Source: CAVQCA01 sp963763115
GTDB lineage: Bacteria > Pseudomonadota > Gammaproteobacteria > UBA9214
NCBI GenBank assembly: GCA_963763115.1
Contig: CAVXNM010000041.1
Span: 173,548 to 237,547, forward strand
DNA: 64,000 bases
Direction: 5' to 3'
The stretch's first letter is position 1. Each line of letters begins with the position of its first letter. The notes under the pieces were generated by a model. It had not been told where the DNA came from. It saw only the letters and a program-made list of their open reading frames with translations, and made no database searches. This document shows, piece by piece, positions 1 to 8,199 of this stretch. The translations under genes were made by a program, and so were the position numbers.

Positions 1-75
1 GAGGGCATCGTCGACGATGCCGAACGTGCACGCCGCCGGCTGGATGACCTCTTCGGGTCCGATGAAGAAGGCTAG
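1..75 (+). CDS. C-terminal end of an unidentified protein (partial)
   Basis: The first bases read in frame 1 as the last 24 residues of a protein whose start lies outside the window, ending at TAG 73-75. The peptide is strongly charged (ERARRRLDDLFG, then SDEEG). It overlaps the start of the alpha/beta hydrolase gene at 62 by 14 bases, which suggests the two are co-transcribed. Too little is visible to name a family. Confidence 0.5.
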   Translation, partial: EGIVDDAERARRRLDDLFGSDEEG

Positions 76-901
76 ACACGTCGCACCGCGCATCCTGCGG
101 ACCGCTTTCCGCGGCCTGGGGCCGGTGTTTCCAGGACTGATGGGGGGCTGGGCCTACCGCCTGTGGTTTCGCACCCGCCGTTATGCGGGCTCTGTTGCCG
201 AAAAGGCCGTGGCCGGAAACGCCGAGCACACGACACTACCGGTCGACGGTATTCCCGTCGCCGTTTATCGCTGGGGTGCGGGACCGGTCGTCGTGTTCGT
301 GCACGGCTGGTCGGGACGCGCGACCCAGGTGGCCGCGTTTGTCGAACCCTTGACCGTCGCCGGTTATTGCGTGATCGCTTTCGACGCGCCTGCACACGGC
401 AAGACCCCGGGCAGACGAACCAATATCCTGGAATTCACCGCCGCGCTCCAGGCGATCGCCGCGGCCTATGGTCCTCTGTACGGCGCATTAACCCATTCCT
501 TCGGCGGCATGGCGCTGTCCTATGCCCTGCATCATGGTGTGGACACCGGACGCGTCGTCTGTATCGGCACGCCGGCCCGGCTCGAGTTTTTGGTCGAACG
601 CTTCGCCCGGATGCTGACCCTGCCCGGTCCCGTAATGATCGACCTGCGTCGCCGGCTGGAGCAGCGTTTTACCGCGAATGTCTGGGAGTTGATGTCGACG
701 GACAGTAATGCCCGGACATTGGCCATGCCGGCCCTGATCCTGCACGACCGGGACGATCGCGAGGTTCCCTGGCGGCAGGGGAAAATGATTGCCGACGCCT
801 GGCCGGGTGCGCAATGGCTCGCAACACGCGGCCTGGGGCACCGCCGCATCCTGCGTGATGCGGCGACGGTGACGGCTGTTGTCGAATTTTTCGGGCGCTG
901 A
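62..901 (+). CDS. alpha/beta hydrolase
   Basis: A 279-residue alpha/beta-hydrolase-fold protein. The oxyanion-side motif FVHGWSG is followed by the nucleophile elbow HSFGG, with the likely nucleophile Ser146. The late acidic residue lies in DRDDREVPW and the catalytic His in GLGHRRIL near the C-terminus, so the triad looks complete. The ATG at 62 is chosen because it overlaps the preceding reading frame by 14 bases; an ATG at 17 would add 15 residues without family character. The first 45 residues are basic and hydrophobic and may be a membrane-associating leader. The substrate (ester, thioester or amide) cannot be predicted. Confidence 0.85.
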   Translation: MKKARHVAPRILRTAFRGLGPVFPGLMGGWAYRLWFRTRRYAGSVAEKAVAGNAEHTTLPVDGIPVAVYRWGAGPVVVFVHGWSGRATQVAAFVEPLTVAGYCVIAFDAPAHGKTPGRRTNILEFTAALQAIAAAYGPLYGALTHSFGGMALSYALHHGVDTGRVVCIGTPARLEFLVERFARMLTLPGPVMIDLRRRLEQRFTANVWELMSTDSNARTLAMPALILHDRDDREVPWRQGKMIADAWPGAQWLATRGLGHRRILRDAATVTAVVEFFGR

Positions 902-958
902 GAGGCACGGGCCGCGGCGGCTTGGTGTGGAGCCTGAACGGCGTTATCCTGAGTCGCC

Positions 959-1429
959 ATGAGGCTCTATCTGGTTCAGCATGGCGCGGCGCTCACCAGT
1001 GAGGTCGATCCAGCCCGTCCCCTGAGTGAGTCGGGCCGGCAGGACGTGCAGGCCATGGCAGACTTCCTCAAGGGCGCGGGAATCCGGGTAGAACGTGTCT
1101 GGCACAGCGGCAAGCTCCGCGCGGAGCAGACCGCGCACCTCCTGGCGAAGGCGGTCCTGCCCCGGGGGAAGATTGAACACGTCGGCGGAATCGGTCCCAA
1201 TGATGACGTGGCCGGCTTTGCTTCCGACGCCGACGTGTGGGAACAGGATATCCTGGTGGCCGGGCATCTCCCGTTGCTGTCGCGCCTGGTCGCGCGGCTG
1301 GTCATGGGAGATCCGGAACTCCAGGTCGTGGAATTTCTACCCGGCAGTGTGGTCTGCCTGGAACGGTGTGACATCGACCGGTGGATGTTGCTGTGGATGA
1401 TCAGGCCGGACCTGCTGGTACGACATTGA
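959..1429 (+). CDS. sixA: SixA-like phosphohistidine phosphatase (histidine phosphatase superfamily)
   Basis: A 156-residue protein of SixA size. It begins MRLYLVQHG and continues with the family signature DPARPLSESGRQDV; AGHLPLLSRL supplies the second active-site His. SixA removes phosphate from histidine residues of phosphorelay or PTS proteins in the cytosol. The usual RHG motif reads QHG here (Gln7, His8); such variants occur in SixA-like proteins, so activity is plausible but not certain. It stands alone 57 bases after the hydrolase gene, on the same strand. Confidence 0.8.
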   Translation: MRLYLVQHGAALTSEVDPARPLSESGRQDVQAMADFLKGAGIRVERVWHSGKLRAEQTAHLLAKAVLPRGKIEHVGGIGPNDDVAGFASDADVWEQDILVAGHLPLLSRLVARLVMGDPELQVVEFLPGSVVCLERCDIDRWMLLWMIRPDLLVRH

Positions 1430-1540
1430 TTCCCATGCTGGCGGGAATTGTGGAATGTTGATCGATAGCATGACAGAAGATTGCTTCCTGAGGGCGCTCG
1501 TCGTTGGAGCATCGGAAAACCTGCCGGGAACGTCTGCGGG

Positions 1541-1789
1541 ATGAGCCTGCGCGGTATTGTGCCCCCCGACCCGGAGACCGGCGTCTCACAGGTGCGTTTC
1601 GTGGTCATTTTCACACCCCGCCGGAATCGCAAGCGTTACCCGGCCGGCTGCGTGGAGGTCTTCGCTTCCCGGGAAGCGGCCATCGAGGCCGCCGACCCGC
1701 CGAGCAAACGCCACGCCGCGCGCGTGGTGGGTCCCTCGAAGTCATCGGAAGGCCAGTACATCTATTACCTGCTCGACTGGCTGGATTGA
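1541..1789 (+). CDS. small conserved-looking protein, function unknown
   Basis: An 82-residue open frame if the ATG at 1541 (MSLRGIVPPDPETG) is used; the frame is open back to 1481. It contains basic beta-strand-like segments (RFVVIFTPRRNRKRYPAG), an amphipathic helix and the C-terminal end YIYYLLDWLD. No signal peptide, membrane span or metal motif is visible. Codon use matches the neighbours, which supports a real gene. I do not recognise the family. Confidence 0.5.
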   Translation: MSLRGIVPPDPETGVSQVRFVVIFTPRRNRKRYPAGCVEVFASREAAIEAADPPSKRHAARVVGPSKSSEGQYIYYLLDWLD

Positions 1790-1805
1790 AATGAGGTGTT
1801 GCCGT

Positions 1806-2327
1806 TCAGTCGGCTTCGAGGCGGTGCAGAAAATCGAGGTAGGGCGCTGTATCCCATTCCCGGCCGCCGAGCGCCTGGTAGCGGATGCGACCTTGCGGGT
1901 CGACCAGGAAGCTGGCCGGTAGTCCACGCGGTTGCCACAACTCCGTCATCAACCCCTGGGTATCCATCAGCGGCATCACATCCGGCGCCACGGCGGCGAG
2001 AAAGGCAAACACCTCGTCCTCGGTCTCGGCGGTATTCACCATGACCAATTCAATCTGCCGGGTCTGCAGCCGGTTGATCATGCGCTGGATGGCCGGCATC
2101 TCGCGTTTGCAGGGGCCGCACCAGGTGGCCCAGAAGTGGACGAAGACCCAGTGTCCACGTGACCCGGCGAGATCGTAGGGCTCGCCGTCGATGGAGTTCA
2201 GCCTGAGCGCGGGAGCCGCTATCCCGTCCACGGCCATGACGCCGGGCGGCAGGGACGGGGCATCGGCCGGCCAGGCCGGTCCGGTCAGCACGAGGCAGCA
2301 AATCAGCAGTAGCGACCGGGGTTTCAT
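1806..2327 (-). CDS. TlpA-like periplasmic thioredoxin-fold protein
   Basis: A 173-residue exported redoxin. Residues 1-21 form a signal peptide (MKPRSLLLICC to AWPAD). The thioredoxin core carries WATWCGPC with the redox pair Cys70 and Cys73, and the cis-Pro loop is in RGLPASFLVDPQG. Proteins of this TlpA/ResA class reduce disulphides in the periplasm, often for cytochrome c or copper-protein maturation. The start codon overlaps the stop of the upstream gene as ATGA, a sign of translational coupling. Confidence 0.85.
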   Translation of the reverse strand: MKPRSLLLICCLVLTGPAWPADAPSLPPGVMAVDGIAAPALRLNSIDGEPYDLAGSRGHWVFVHFWATWCGPCKREMPAIQRMINRLQTRQIELVMVNTAETEDEVFAFLAAVAPDVMPLMDTQGLMTELWQPRGLPASFLVDPQGRIRYQALGGREWDTAPYLDFLHRLEAD

Positions 2328-2884
2328 GGCGCCGCCTGATCCTTCGCGCAGTGCAGGTTCTCGAAGCGAACGCTGATCATGCCGGCGCGCCGGTCTTTGC
2401 CGGTGAGAAAATCCGCCCGCAGCGTGAACGGTCCATCGGTGGCAGGCAGGATGATGTTGCCGCCCACCGGCTCGCCGGGCTGCAGATCGCGCTCCCCGGG
2501 CAGTTGCGTCCACCCGAACGTTGAGCGGCTGGCCGGTGGCAGGTCGATCTCATCCCAGACACGATCCCAGTGGTTCCGGTCGAGGCGGCGGATCTCGTCC
2601 TGACGGGTGAGGAAATGCCAGTTTTTCAGTTCCAGCCAGATGACATCCTCACCCCGGTTCTCGACATGGGCCATTACGAAACAGGTCTGGCGCAGGCGCT
2701 TGATGGCGTCACCGGGAAAGCCGCGGGCTTCGTAGAATGCCGCCATCTGGTCCGGAGTGTTCAGTCGCACGAACATGTAGAGGCCGCCATCCTCGACGGA
2801 CGGCGTCGGCGGCGCTTCCGCGCGGGTCAGGGCGGGAACGACCCAGAGCAGGCCGGCCAGCAGCAGCGGGAGTCGATGTAGCAT
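2324..2884 (-). CDS. secreted protein of unknown function, coupled to the thioredoxin gene
   Basis: A 186-residue protein starting MLHRLPLLLAGLL with a typical signal peptide ending near RAEA; an in-frame ATG at 2908 is an alternative start. The mature part has the segments LYMFVRLNTPDQMAAFYEAR and CFVMAHVENRGEDVIWLEL and two cysteines (in QTCFV and NLHCAK). I do not recognise the family. Its stop overlaps the start of the TlpA-like gene by four bases, so the two proteins are made together. The redoxin may act on its cysteines (inference). Confidence 0.65.
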   Translation of the reverse strand: MLHRLPLLLAGLLWVVPALTRAEAPPTPSVEDGGLYMFVRLNTPDQMAAFYEARGFPGDAIKRLRQTCFVMAHVENRGEDVIWLELKNWHFLTRQDEIRRLDRNHWDRVWDEIDLPPASRSTFGWTQLPGERDLQPGEPVGGNIILPATDGPFTLRADFLTGKDRRAGMISVRFENLHCAKDQAAP

Positions 2885-3024
2885 TGGAATTCGCTCAAGG
2901 ATTCGCATACCATCCAGACCGTTCAGAACGCACCTCGGCGGCGAGGCGGTCGCTTCGACCGCGTCGCCGGCGCTGGTCGCCAGCCTCACCGGATAGTGCG
3001 CCATTTCCATTTCAGGGACAACAC

Positions 3025-3360
3025 ATGTACCGGCAAGTTGCGCTCTGTTTCGTGCTGCTGTTACTGCCGTGGCAGGCGGATGCACAGGGAGTACCTGCCA
3101 GCCACCAGCGGGCTGCGGCCCGTGCATACCTAATTCCATCGTAGCGCGTGATCCGGACACCGGACAGCTCGGCGTGGCGGTCCAGTCGCACTGGTTTTCG
3201 GTGGGCTCGCGGTGGCCTGGGCCGAGGCCGGGATCGGGACGGTCGCGACCCAGTCCTTCATCGAGGTGCGCTACGGGGTGGCCGGGCTGGAGTTGATGCG
3301 TACCGGCCTCAGCGCGCAACGCGCCCTGGCTGTCCAGCGGCTGGGTGCTTGCCTTGACTA
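3025..3360 (+). pseudogene. remnant of a DUF1028 family gene
   Basis: Three reading frames in succession give a signal peptide (MYRQVALCFVLLLLPWQADA), then NSIVARDPDTGQLGVAVQSH and HWFSVGS, then AWAEAGIGTVATQSF with YGVAGLELMRTGLSAQ. In order, these match the N-terminal part of DUF1028 (an Ntn-hydrolase-like family). At least two frameshifts separate them, and the match stops near 3360 in AT-rich sequence, so the gene is both shifted and truncated. Identification is from memory of the family pattern. Confidence 0.65.
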
Positions 3361-3586
3361 TCAATCGAGGGATCTTCTTTCCGAACGTTATGGTTATGTA
3401 AGCAATTCCAGAAATCTGTCGGAATCATTTACAGTATTGATATTAAGTAGTTCTACGTGGAAAACATAATTTATATGAAGACAATGGCATTTATTTTCCG
3501 GCGCGAATATTGTATTGTACCTGCCGGCCATTTATAGCCGTGATGTCGGATCGCCGGCATCCGCTGACGTATAGGGAGATTCCACC
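3361..3586. other. AT-rich non-coding stretch
   Basis: About 225 bases of markedly lower GC than the surroundings lie between the DUF1028 remnant and the DUF1566 gene. No tRNA, terminator or clear promoter is seen. A purine-rich AGGGAG shortly before 3587 is the ribosome binding site of the next gene. Confidence 0.4.
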
Positions 3587-4417
3587 ATGTCTCGATCACG
3601 CTTCTATGGCGCCTTGTGCGCGTCGTTCTGTTTACTGAATATGTGTCTGTCACCGGCCCATGCGGTTGGCACATGGGAGACGACGCTGCAGGCGCGCGAC
3701 CTGGACGGCAACCTCTCCACCGTCGAAGCCTGGTACGACACCACCCTCGACATCACCTGGCAGGCGAATGCCAACCTGGCGGTGAGCAACGCCTTCGGAT
3801 TGAATTACAACAGCAACCTCGGCCCCTATAGCGGCGATCCCAGCGGTTATGACGGCTACGTTAACACAGACGGTACTATGAACTGGCCGGGTGCCATGCT
3901 CTGGATCGACGCCATGAACACGGCCAATTACCTGGGGTACAACGGCTGGCGGTTGCCGACCATGACTGATACCAATGCCCCAGGCTGCGATAATGCCAAT
4001 TCCGGCACGGACTGCGGCTATAACGTCCAAACCGGCAGCGCCGCCACCACCGTGTACAGCGAGATGGCAAGTATGTTCTATGACACGTTGGGCAACCTGG
4101 CCTACCTTGATACGTCGGGTAAGGTGCAGTCCAACAATGGCTTAAAGAACACTGGACTTTTTGAAAACGTCGTGTCCAACTACTATTGGTCCGGGTTGGA
4201 GTACGCACCCAATACCGACGACGCGTGGGTCTTCGATTTTGCCTCCGGCAAGCAGAACGGCTACTGGAAGAACGGCGGGGTTCCGATCTACGCTTGGGCC
4301 GTGCACGACGGCGATATCGGCGCGGCCACAGCCCCAGTACCGTTGCCTGCCGCCGTTTGGCTGTTCGGCGGCGGCTTGATCGGACTAATCGGTGTGGCCG
4401 GCAAGCGCCGAGCTTGA
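3587..4417 (+). CDS. DUF1566 (Lcl_C) surface protein with VPLPA-CTERM tail
   Basis: A 276-residue exported protein. It has a signal peptide (about residues 1-26, ending SPAHA) and a DUF1566/Lcl domain with the hallmarks YNGWRLPT (near residue 118) and YYWSGLEY, then WVFDFASG and YAWAVHDG. A C-terminal sorting signal follows: VPLPAAVWLFGGG, hydrophobic helix, then GKRRA. The tail predicts processing by an exosortase and anchoring or release at the outer surface; no exosortase gene is in this window. DUF1566 has a C-type-lectin-like fold and is one of the domains diversified by retroelements, and an Avd-like remnant lies directly downstream. The ribosome binding site AGGGAG precedes the ATG. 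Confidence 0.8.
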   Translation: MSRSRFYGALCASFCLLNMCLSPAHAVGTWETTLQARDLDGNLSTVEAWYDTTLDITWQANANLAVSNAFGLNYNSNLGPYSGDPSGYDGYVNTDGTMNWPGAMLWIDAMNTANYLGYNGWRLPTMTDTNAPGCDNANSGTDCGYNVQTGSAATTVYSEMASMFYDTLGNLAYLDTSGKVQSNNGLKNTGLFENVVSNYYWSGLEYAPNTDDAWVFDFASGKQNGYWKNGGVPIYAWAVHDGDIGAATAPVPLPAAVWLFGGGLIGLIGVAGKRRA

Positions 4418-4524
4418 TGCTTCGGTGATTCGTGGGATTCGGCGCTTTTTGGGGGCACCGGGGAGCCCTCCCTCAGCGGTTTGTAAATCATTCGCGATGA
4501 TGTTCATCCCGGTTATGGCTCGTT

Positions 4525-4715
4525 ATGAACATTGCCGATTTACAAACAGGCACGGGACATGGCCGTGCATTTCGAGACGGTGGTGGCCGGATTCATTCGC
4601 TATCGCAAACTACTCCCTCGGGACAGTACCGCGGGACAAAAGCCGCGAGATCGTGGCGCTGATTGTCAAGGCCAACGCCGCGGCCGGGTTTGCGACTCAG
4701 ATATTAACTGGCACA
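4525..4715 (+). pseudogene. remnant of an Avd-like / four-helix-bundle gene
   Basis: In frame 2, PIYKQARDMAVHFETVVAGF and IRYRK are followed, one base out of frame, by YSLGTVPRDKSREIVALIVK and ANAA. Joined, they resemble the N-terminal half of the small four-helix-bundle family that includes Avd, the accessory protein of diversity-generating retroelements, and the 23S rRNA-intervening-sequence proteins. A single extra base near 4612 breaks the frame, and the C-terminal half is missing where the convergent oxidoreductase gene begins. No reverse transcriptase is present. Confidence 0.45.
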
Positions 4716-5741
4716 GCGCAGCACCAGTTTGCCCACGGTCTGGCCGGATTCCAGGTCGCGATGGGCGTCGGCCACGTGATTGAAGGGATAGACGGTCACC
4801 CGGGGTGACGCGAGTTTCCCATCTTCCAGCCACTGGATCAGTTGCAGTAACCCGGTTTCCATGAGTGCCTGCCTGTCGAACAGGAAACTCAGGTTGAAAC
4901 CGAGCACGCTGCGGTTGCGCGTCGTCAGGCTGAACGGGCTGAACCGCGGGGTGCGCCAGTAGTTCCAGGCGAGCCGGAGTTTCCCCGGCAGGCCGCCATG
5001 GCGGGGCAGCATGGAATGGAACCCGTAAACCACCAGCCGGCCGATCGGCGCAAGGTGCCGGTAGCTATATTCCAGGGTGGACACGCCGTTGGCGTCGAGA
5101 ATGATGTCATAACCCCCGGGCGCGAGGTGTTCCGCTTCCCGCCACAGATCCTGCGATGACTTGTCGATGACGGCATCGGCGCCCAGCGCCTGCGCCGCCT
5201 TGACCTTGTGGGCGCCGCCGACCACGCCGACGACGCGGCAGCCCGCGATCCGTCCGAGTTGCACCAGCATACCGCCGACGCCGCCGGCTGCCGAATGCAC
5301 CAGAATGGTTTCCCGCGCACGGGGGTGGGCCAGTTCGAACAGGGCAAACCACGCTGTCAGCGAGACCGCCGGAAACCCGGCCGCCTGTTCCGGGGTAAGC
5401 CGTTCCGGGCGCCTGAACACCTGATGGCGGCGGACGACAAGCCGGGTAGCGTAGCCATTGAAACGCGTGACCGCCATGACCGGTGTGTCGGGCGCGAGGT
5501 CGATGACCTGTTCGCCCGTGGCCAGCACGGTGCCGGCGACTTCGAAGCCGGGGGTGATGGGGTAGCCGACGTAGTGTTTGGCGGAGGCGTAAAGCCCCAT
5601 GCGCGTCACGCAGTCCGCATAGTTGACGCCGATGGCCTCGACCGCGATCAGGACCTCGTCAGGGCCGGGCGCCGGGTCCGGGTGTTCCTCGATGACCAGG
5701 CGGTCGTAACTCCCGGGTGTGTGGATAACGATTTTTTTCAC
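4704..5741 (-). CDS. MDR-family NAD(P)H-dependent oxidoreductase (VAT-1/quinone oxidoreductase type)
   Basis: A 345-residue medium-chain dehydrogenase/reductase. The N-terminal GroES-like domain contains IGVNYADCVTRMGLY and PGFEVAGTV. The Rossmann domain has HSAAGGVGGMLVQLG and later DVIL-type strands. The C-terminal PFNHVADAHRDLESGQTVGK is typical of zinc-free quinone oxidoreductases and VAT-1-like proteins. The start is taken as GTG 5741 because KKIVIHTPGSYD is the usual N-terminus; the open frame extends 29 unrelated residues upstream to 5828, into the next gene. It is last of three minus-strand genes and lies 46 bases after its neighbour. Confidence 0.85.
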   Translation of the reverse strand: MKKIVIHTPGSYDRLVIEEHPDPAPGPDEVLIAVEAIGVNYADCVTRMGLYASAKHYVGYPITPGFEVAGTVLATGEQVIDLAPDTPVMAVTRFNGYATRLVVRRHQVFRRPERLTPEQAAGFPAVSLTAWFALFELAHPRARETILVHSAAGGVGGMLVQLGRIAGCRVVGVVGGAHKVKAAQALGADAVIDKSSQDLWREAEHLAPGGYDIILDANGVSTLEYSYRHLAPIGRLVVYGFHSMLPRHGGLPGKLRLAWNYWRTPRFSPFSLTTRNRSVLGFNLSFLFDRQALMETGLLQLIQWLEDGKLASPRVTVYPFNHVADAHRDLESGQTVGKLVLRCAS

Positions 5742-5787
5742 GGCGGGTTGCGCGCTGCGGCTGTCACGCGGCGCCGGCGGGTGCCAC

Positions 5788-6084
5788 TCAGCTGCTTTCC
5801 TTGTCCTTGTCTTTCCCGCTTTTCGCATCGAACTGGACCACTACCGAGGACTGCGGTTCGTCGACAAACCGCGGCCGCAGGTTCATGGGGCGGCCCGCCG
5901 CCTCCGCCAGTTCGATCTCCCGGGCCGAGATGAGACTGAGACATTCCCGAATGCCCTGTACGGTGGCATCCGACAGGGGGTGGCGGTAACCGGGGCGCGT
6001 GTAGGTGTCTTTGGCAACATCCGTCAGCACACGCTTCATCGCACGCAGGATGCGTTCTTCCCTGGAGAGTTCCTGGTCTGCCAT
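5788..6084 (-). CDS. conserved hypothetical protein, 98 residues
   Basis: A 98-residue cytosolic protein with a helical N-terminal half (LSREERILRAMKRVLTDVAK), a central DATVQGIRECLSLISARE and a polar tail rich in Lys, Asp and Ser. The composition and the conserved-looking block ISAREIELAEAAGRP suggest a small family found in Chromatiales-type genomes (from memory). No enzymatic motif is visible. It sits between the MDR gene and a zinc-ribbon gene, all on the minus strand. Confidence 0.65.
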   Translation of the reverse strand: MADQELSREERILRAMKRVLTDVAKDTYTRPGYRHPLSDATVQGIRECLSLISAREIELAEAAGRPMNLRPRFVDEPQSSVVVQFDAKSGKDKDKESS

Positions 6085-6165
6085 ATGGATGTCCTCGGTG
6101 CACGGGCCGGGTGTGGGGGTGCGAGTATTGTCGCACAGAATGTGTGACCGTACAGAAGAGCACGT

Positions 6166-6759
6166 CTAATCCTGCAGGTACATATACCTCCAGTGGCACC
6201 CGGAGAGGTTTCCGAGCGCGGTGAGCAGGGTCTCGCCCGGTACTGCCTCGGCAGGGTGGATGCCCCAGACGTCGATGAAGCTGTGGCCAAACGCCCCGCG
6301 ACGGCGGAAGTTGAGGTCGAACAGCCTGCCGGAATAACCGCATTCACGACACCTCCAGCGGTGCTCCCGCGGGTCCGCACGCCACTGCCCGATCAGTTCC
6401 GGCCAGCGGTCTTCGGCCTTGCGGCATTGCGGGCAGCGCGGCGACGGCAACCGGCTGTCCGCCCTGAAGTGGATGCGGTCCTCCGCCGGCGAGAACCGGA
6501 TGTGACAAAGTCTCCCGCTCGCACAGGCGCGTGCGCATTCGTCCGGGTCCGCCGGCGGCTCGAGCTCGATGGCCGGGGAGCAGCCGAGAAAAGTCACCAG
6601 TTGCAGGAACTGTTCTCCGGCGCGGTAGCCGCTTGCGAGGTCATGGCACGCCGGCGCGGCGATCAGTCCGATCGTCTGCAGCGCCGCAACCAGCGTCGCG
6701 GTCTCGACGGTCGGGCAGTCGACTTGCGCCGGGTAGATCACCAGTTTGTGGACGGTCAC
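6166..6759 (-). CDS. zinc-ribbon protein of unknown function
   Basis: A 197-residue protein. An N-terminal alpha/beta part (MTVHKLVIYPAQVDCPTVET) leads to a zinc-ribbon-like pair CPQCRKAE and CRECGYSG about 35 residues apart, consistent with one structural Zn site. The last 50 residues contain FGHSFIDVWGIHPAEAVPG. No signal peptide is visible. Its promoter region is shared with the divergent MBL-fold hydrolase gene starting at 6888. Family not recognised. Confidence 0.65.
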   Translation of the reverse strand: MTVHKLVIYPAQVDCPTVETATLVAALQTIGLIAAPACHDLASGYRAGEQFLQLVTFLGCSPAIELEPPADPDECARACASGRLCHIRFSPAEDRIHFRADSRLPSPRCPQCRKAEDRWPELIGQWRADPREHRWRCRECGYSGRLFDLNFRRRGAFGHSFIDVWGIHPAEAVPGETLLTALGNLSGCHWRYMYLQD

Positions 6760-6887
6760 GTGGATTCCTGATCGATATTCCCGGAGCTGCCGTGGTATCA
6801 GGACGGGCGGTGCGTCCCTGTTACCGGGAACGTGCTTGCTCCATAATAAGACCAGATGCCATTGCCTGTCAGCCGGGGGTGATCGTC

Positions 6888-7595
6888 ATGTCGTACACAC
6901 AAGCGTTTACTATCCATGCCCTGGAGCTGGGGCCCATGGAGAATTTCATCTACCTGATTCACGACCATGCCAGCGGCCGCGCGGCGGTTGTCGATCCCGC
7001 CTGGGATGTGCCGCAGGTGCTGGCGCTGGCGCAGCGCAAGGGCATGCGAATTACCGATATTCTGCTGACCCACAGTCATCATGACCACATCAACGGTATC
7101 GAGGCGATGCTCGACAAGCATGACGCCCGTTTGCACCTGTTGAAGGAGGAGGCGCGCTTCTGGGGTCATGGCCTGGATCTGCCGATCCTGCACCATGGCG
7201 GCGACATCATCGAACTCGGCGCAACCCCGGTCAGCGTCCTGCATACACCGGGACATACGCCCGGTTCGGCCTGTTACCGGGTCGGCGATGACCTGATCAC
7301 CGGAGACACACTGTTCGTGTTCGGCTGCGGGCGCTGCGACCTGCGCGGTGGCGATCCGGAGCAGATGTACGCGACCCTCAGGGACATGGCGGAACGTCTG
7401 CCGTCGGCAACCGTCATCCATCCGGGTCATAACTACGCGGAGCAGGCGACCTCCACCCTGGAGGAGCAGATCACGGGCAATCCCTTCCTGCACTTCGAGG
7501 ACCCGGCCCGCTTCATCCGCTACCGCATGCAATACCATGACCGGCACCGTGATGCGCCCTACGGGCCGGTGCGCAAGGGCGAGGAATTCGGGTAG
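6888..7595 (+). CDS. MBL-fold hydrolase (glyoxalase II-like)
   Basis: A 235-residue metallo-beta-lactamase-fold enzyme. The metal-binding motif THSHHDH is at residues 61-67; further ligands come from HTPGHTPGS, GDTLF and the His of HPGHNY. This arrangement is that of hydroxyacylglutathione hydrolases and related thioester or persulphide hydrolases that bind two metals. FGCGRCDLRGGD is a variant of the glyoxalase II loop. The ATG at 6888 is chosen because the motif spacing is then normal; the frame is open further upstream without homology. Confidence 0.85.
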   Translation: MSYTQAFTIHALELGPMENFIYLIHDHASGRAAVVDPAWDVPQVLALAQRKGMRITDILLTHSHHDHINGIEAMLDKHDARLHLLKEEARFWGHGLDLPILHHGGDIIELGATPVSVLHTPGHTPGSACYRVGDDLITGDTLFVFGCGRCDLRGGDPEQMYATLRDMAERLPSATVIHPGHNYAEQATSTLEEQITGNPFLHFEDPARFIRYRMQYHDRHRDAPYGPVRKGEEFG

Positions 7596-7614
7596 TCGGC
7601 GTCGGGGGACGAAC

Positions 7615-8112
7615 ATGCGAATTCCTGATGACATCAATTGTCCGTATCGCTGCGCGCTCCTCGTGCTGCTGGCCTTGCTGGTCTCCGGCTGTGCCGGCCT
7701 GGGCGCCTACCGTGAGGCGCCGCGTGTCTCGCTGGTCAGCATCCAGCCGAAGGAGATGGGCGTACTCGAGCAGCGCTACGGGCTCCAGCTCAGGATCCTG
7801 AATCCCAATGACACCGCCCTCCCCGTGAAAGGGATGCAGTATGCGTTGCAGATCAATGACCGTGAATTCGCCTATGGGGTCAGCCGGCAGCCGGTGACCA
7901 TTCCCGCCTACGGCGAGGCCTTGCTCGATGTCGATGTGGTGAGCAACCTGCTCAGTGTGCTGCAACAGCTGCAGGAGGCGAACACCGGCACACAGGAAAG
8001 CCTGAAATACCGGCTCTCGGGAAGCCTCAGCCTCGAGAACCGCCTCGGCAAGCTGCCGTTCGATTATCACGGGGAACTGAACTATCTCCCGGCCGACTCC
8101 ACTGTCCCCTGA
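7615..8112 (+). CDS. LEA14/WHy-domain lipoprotein
   Basis: A 165-residue lipoprotein. The signal ends with the lipobox LVSGCAG, so Cys is the lipidated N-terminus. The mature part (RVSLVSIQPKEMGVLEQRYG, NPNDTALPVKGMQYALQIND) has the pattern of the LEA type 2/WHy beta-sandwich family, linked to stress or desiccation and found in many proteobacterial envelopes. It starts 19 bases after the MBL-fold gene and is probably co-transcribed. Confidence 0.75.
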   Translation: MRIPDDINCPYRCALLVLLALLVSGCAGLGAYREAPRVSLVSIQPKEMGVLEQRYGLQLRILNPNDTALPVKGMQYALQINDREFAYGVSRQPVTIPAYGEALLDVDVVSNLLSVLQQLQEANTGTQESLKYRLSGSLSLENRLGKLPFDYHGELNYLPADSTVP

Positions 8113-8199
8113 CGGGCCACACGCGCTGGTTGGCAGGCGGACAGGACGATGGTGCGCATCGGTGGCGGCGATTGACGCGCGGCGCTATGGAAAGCAGCG

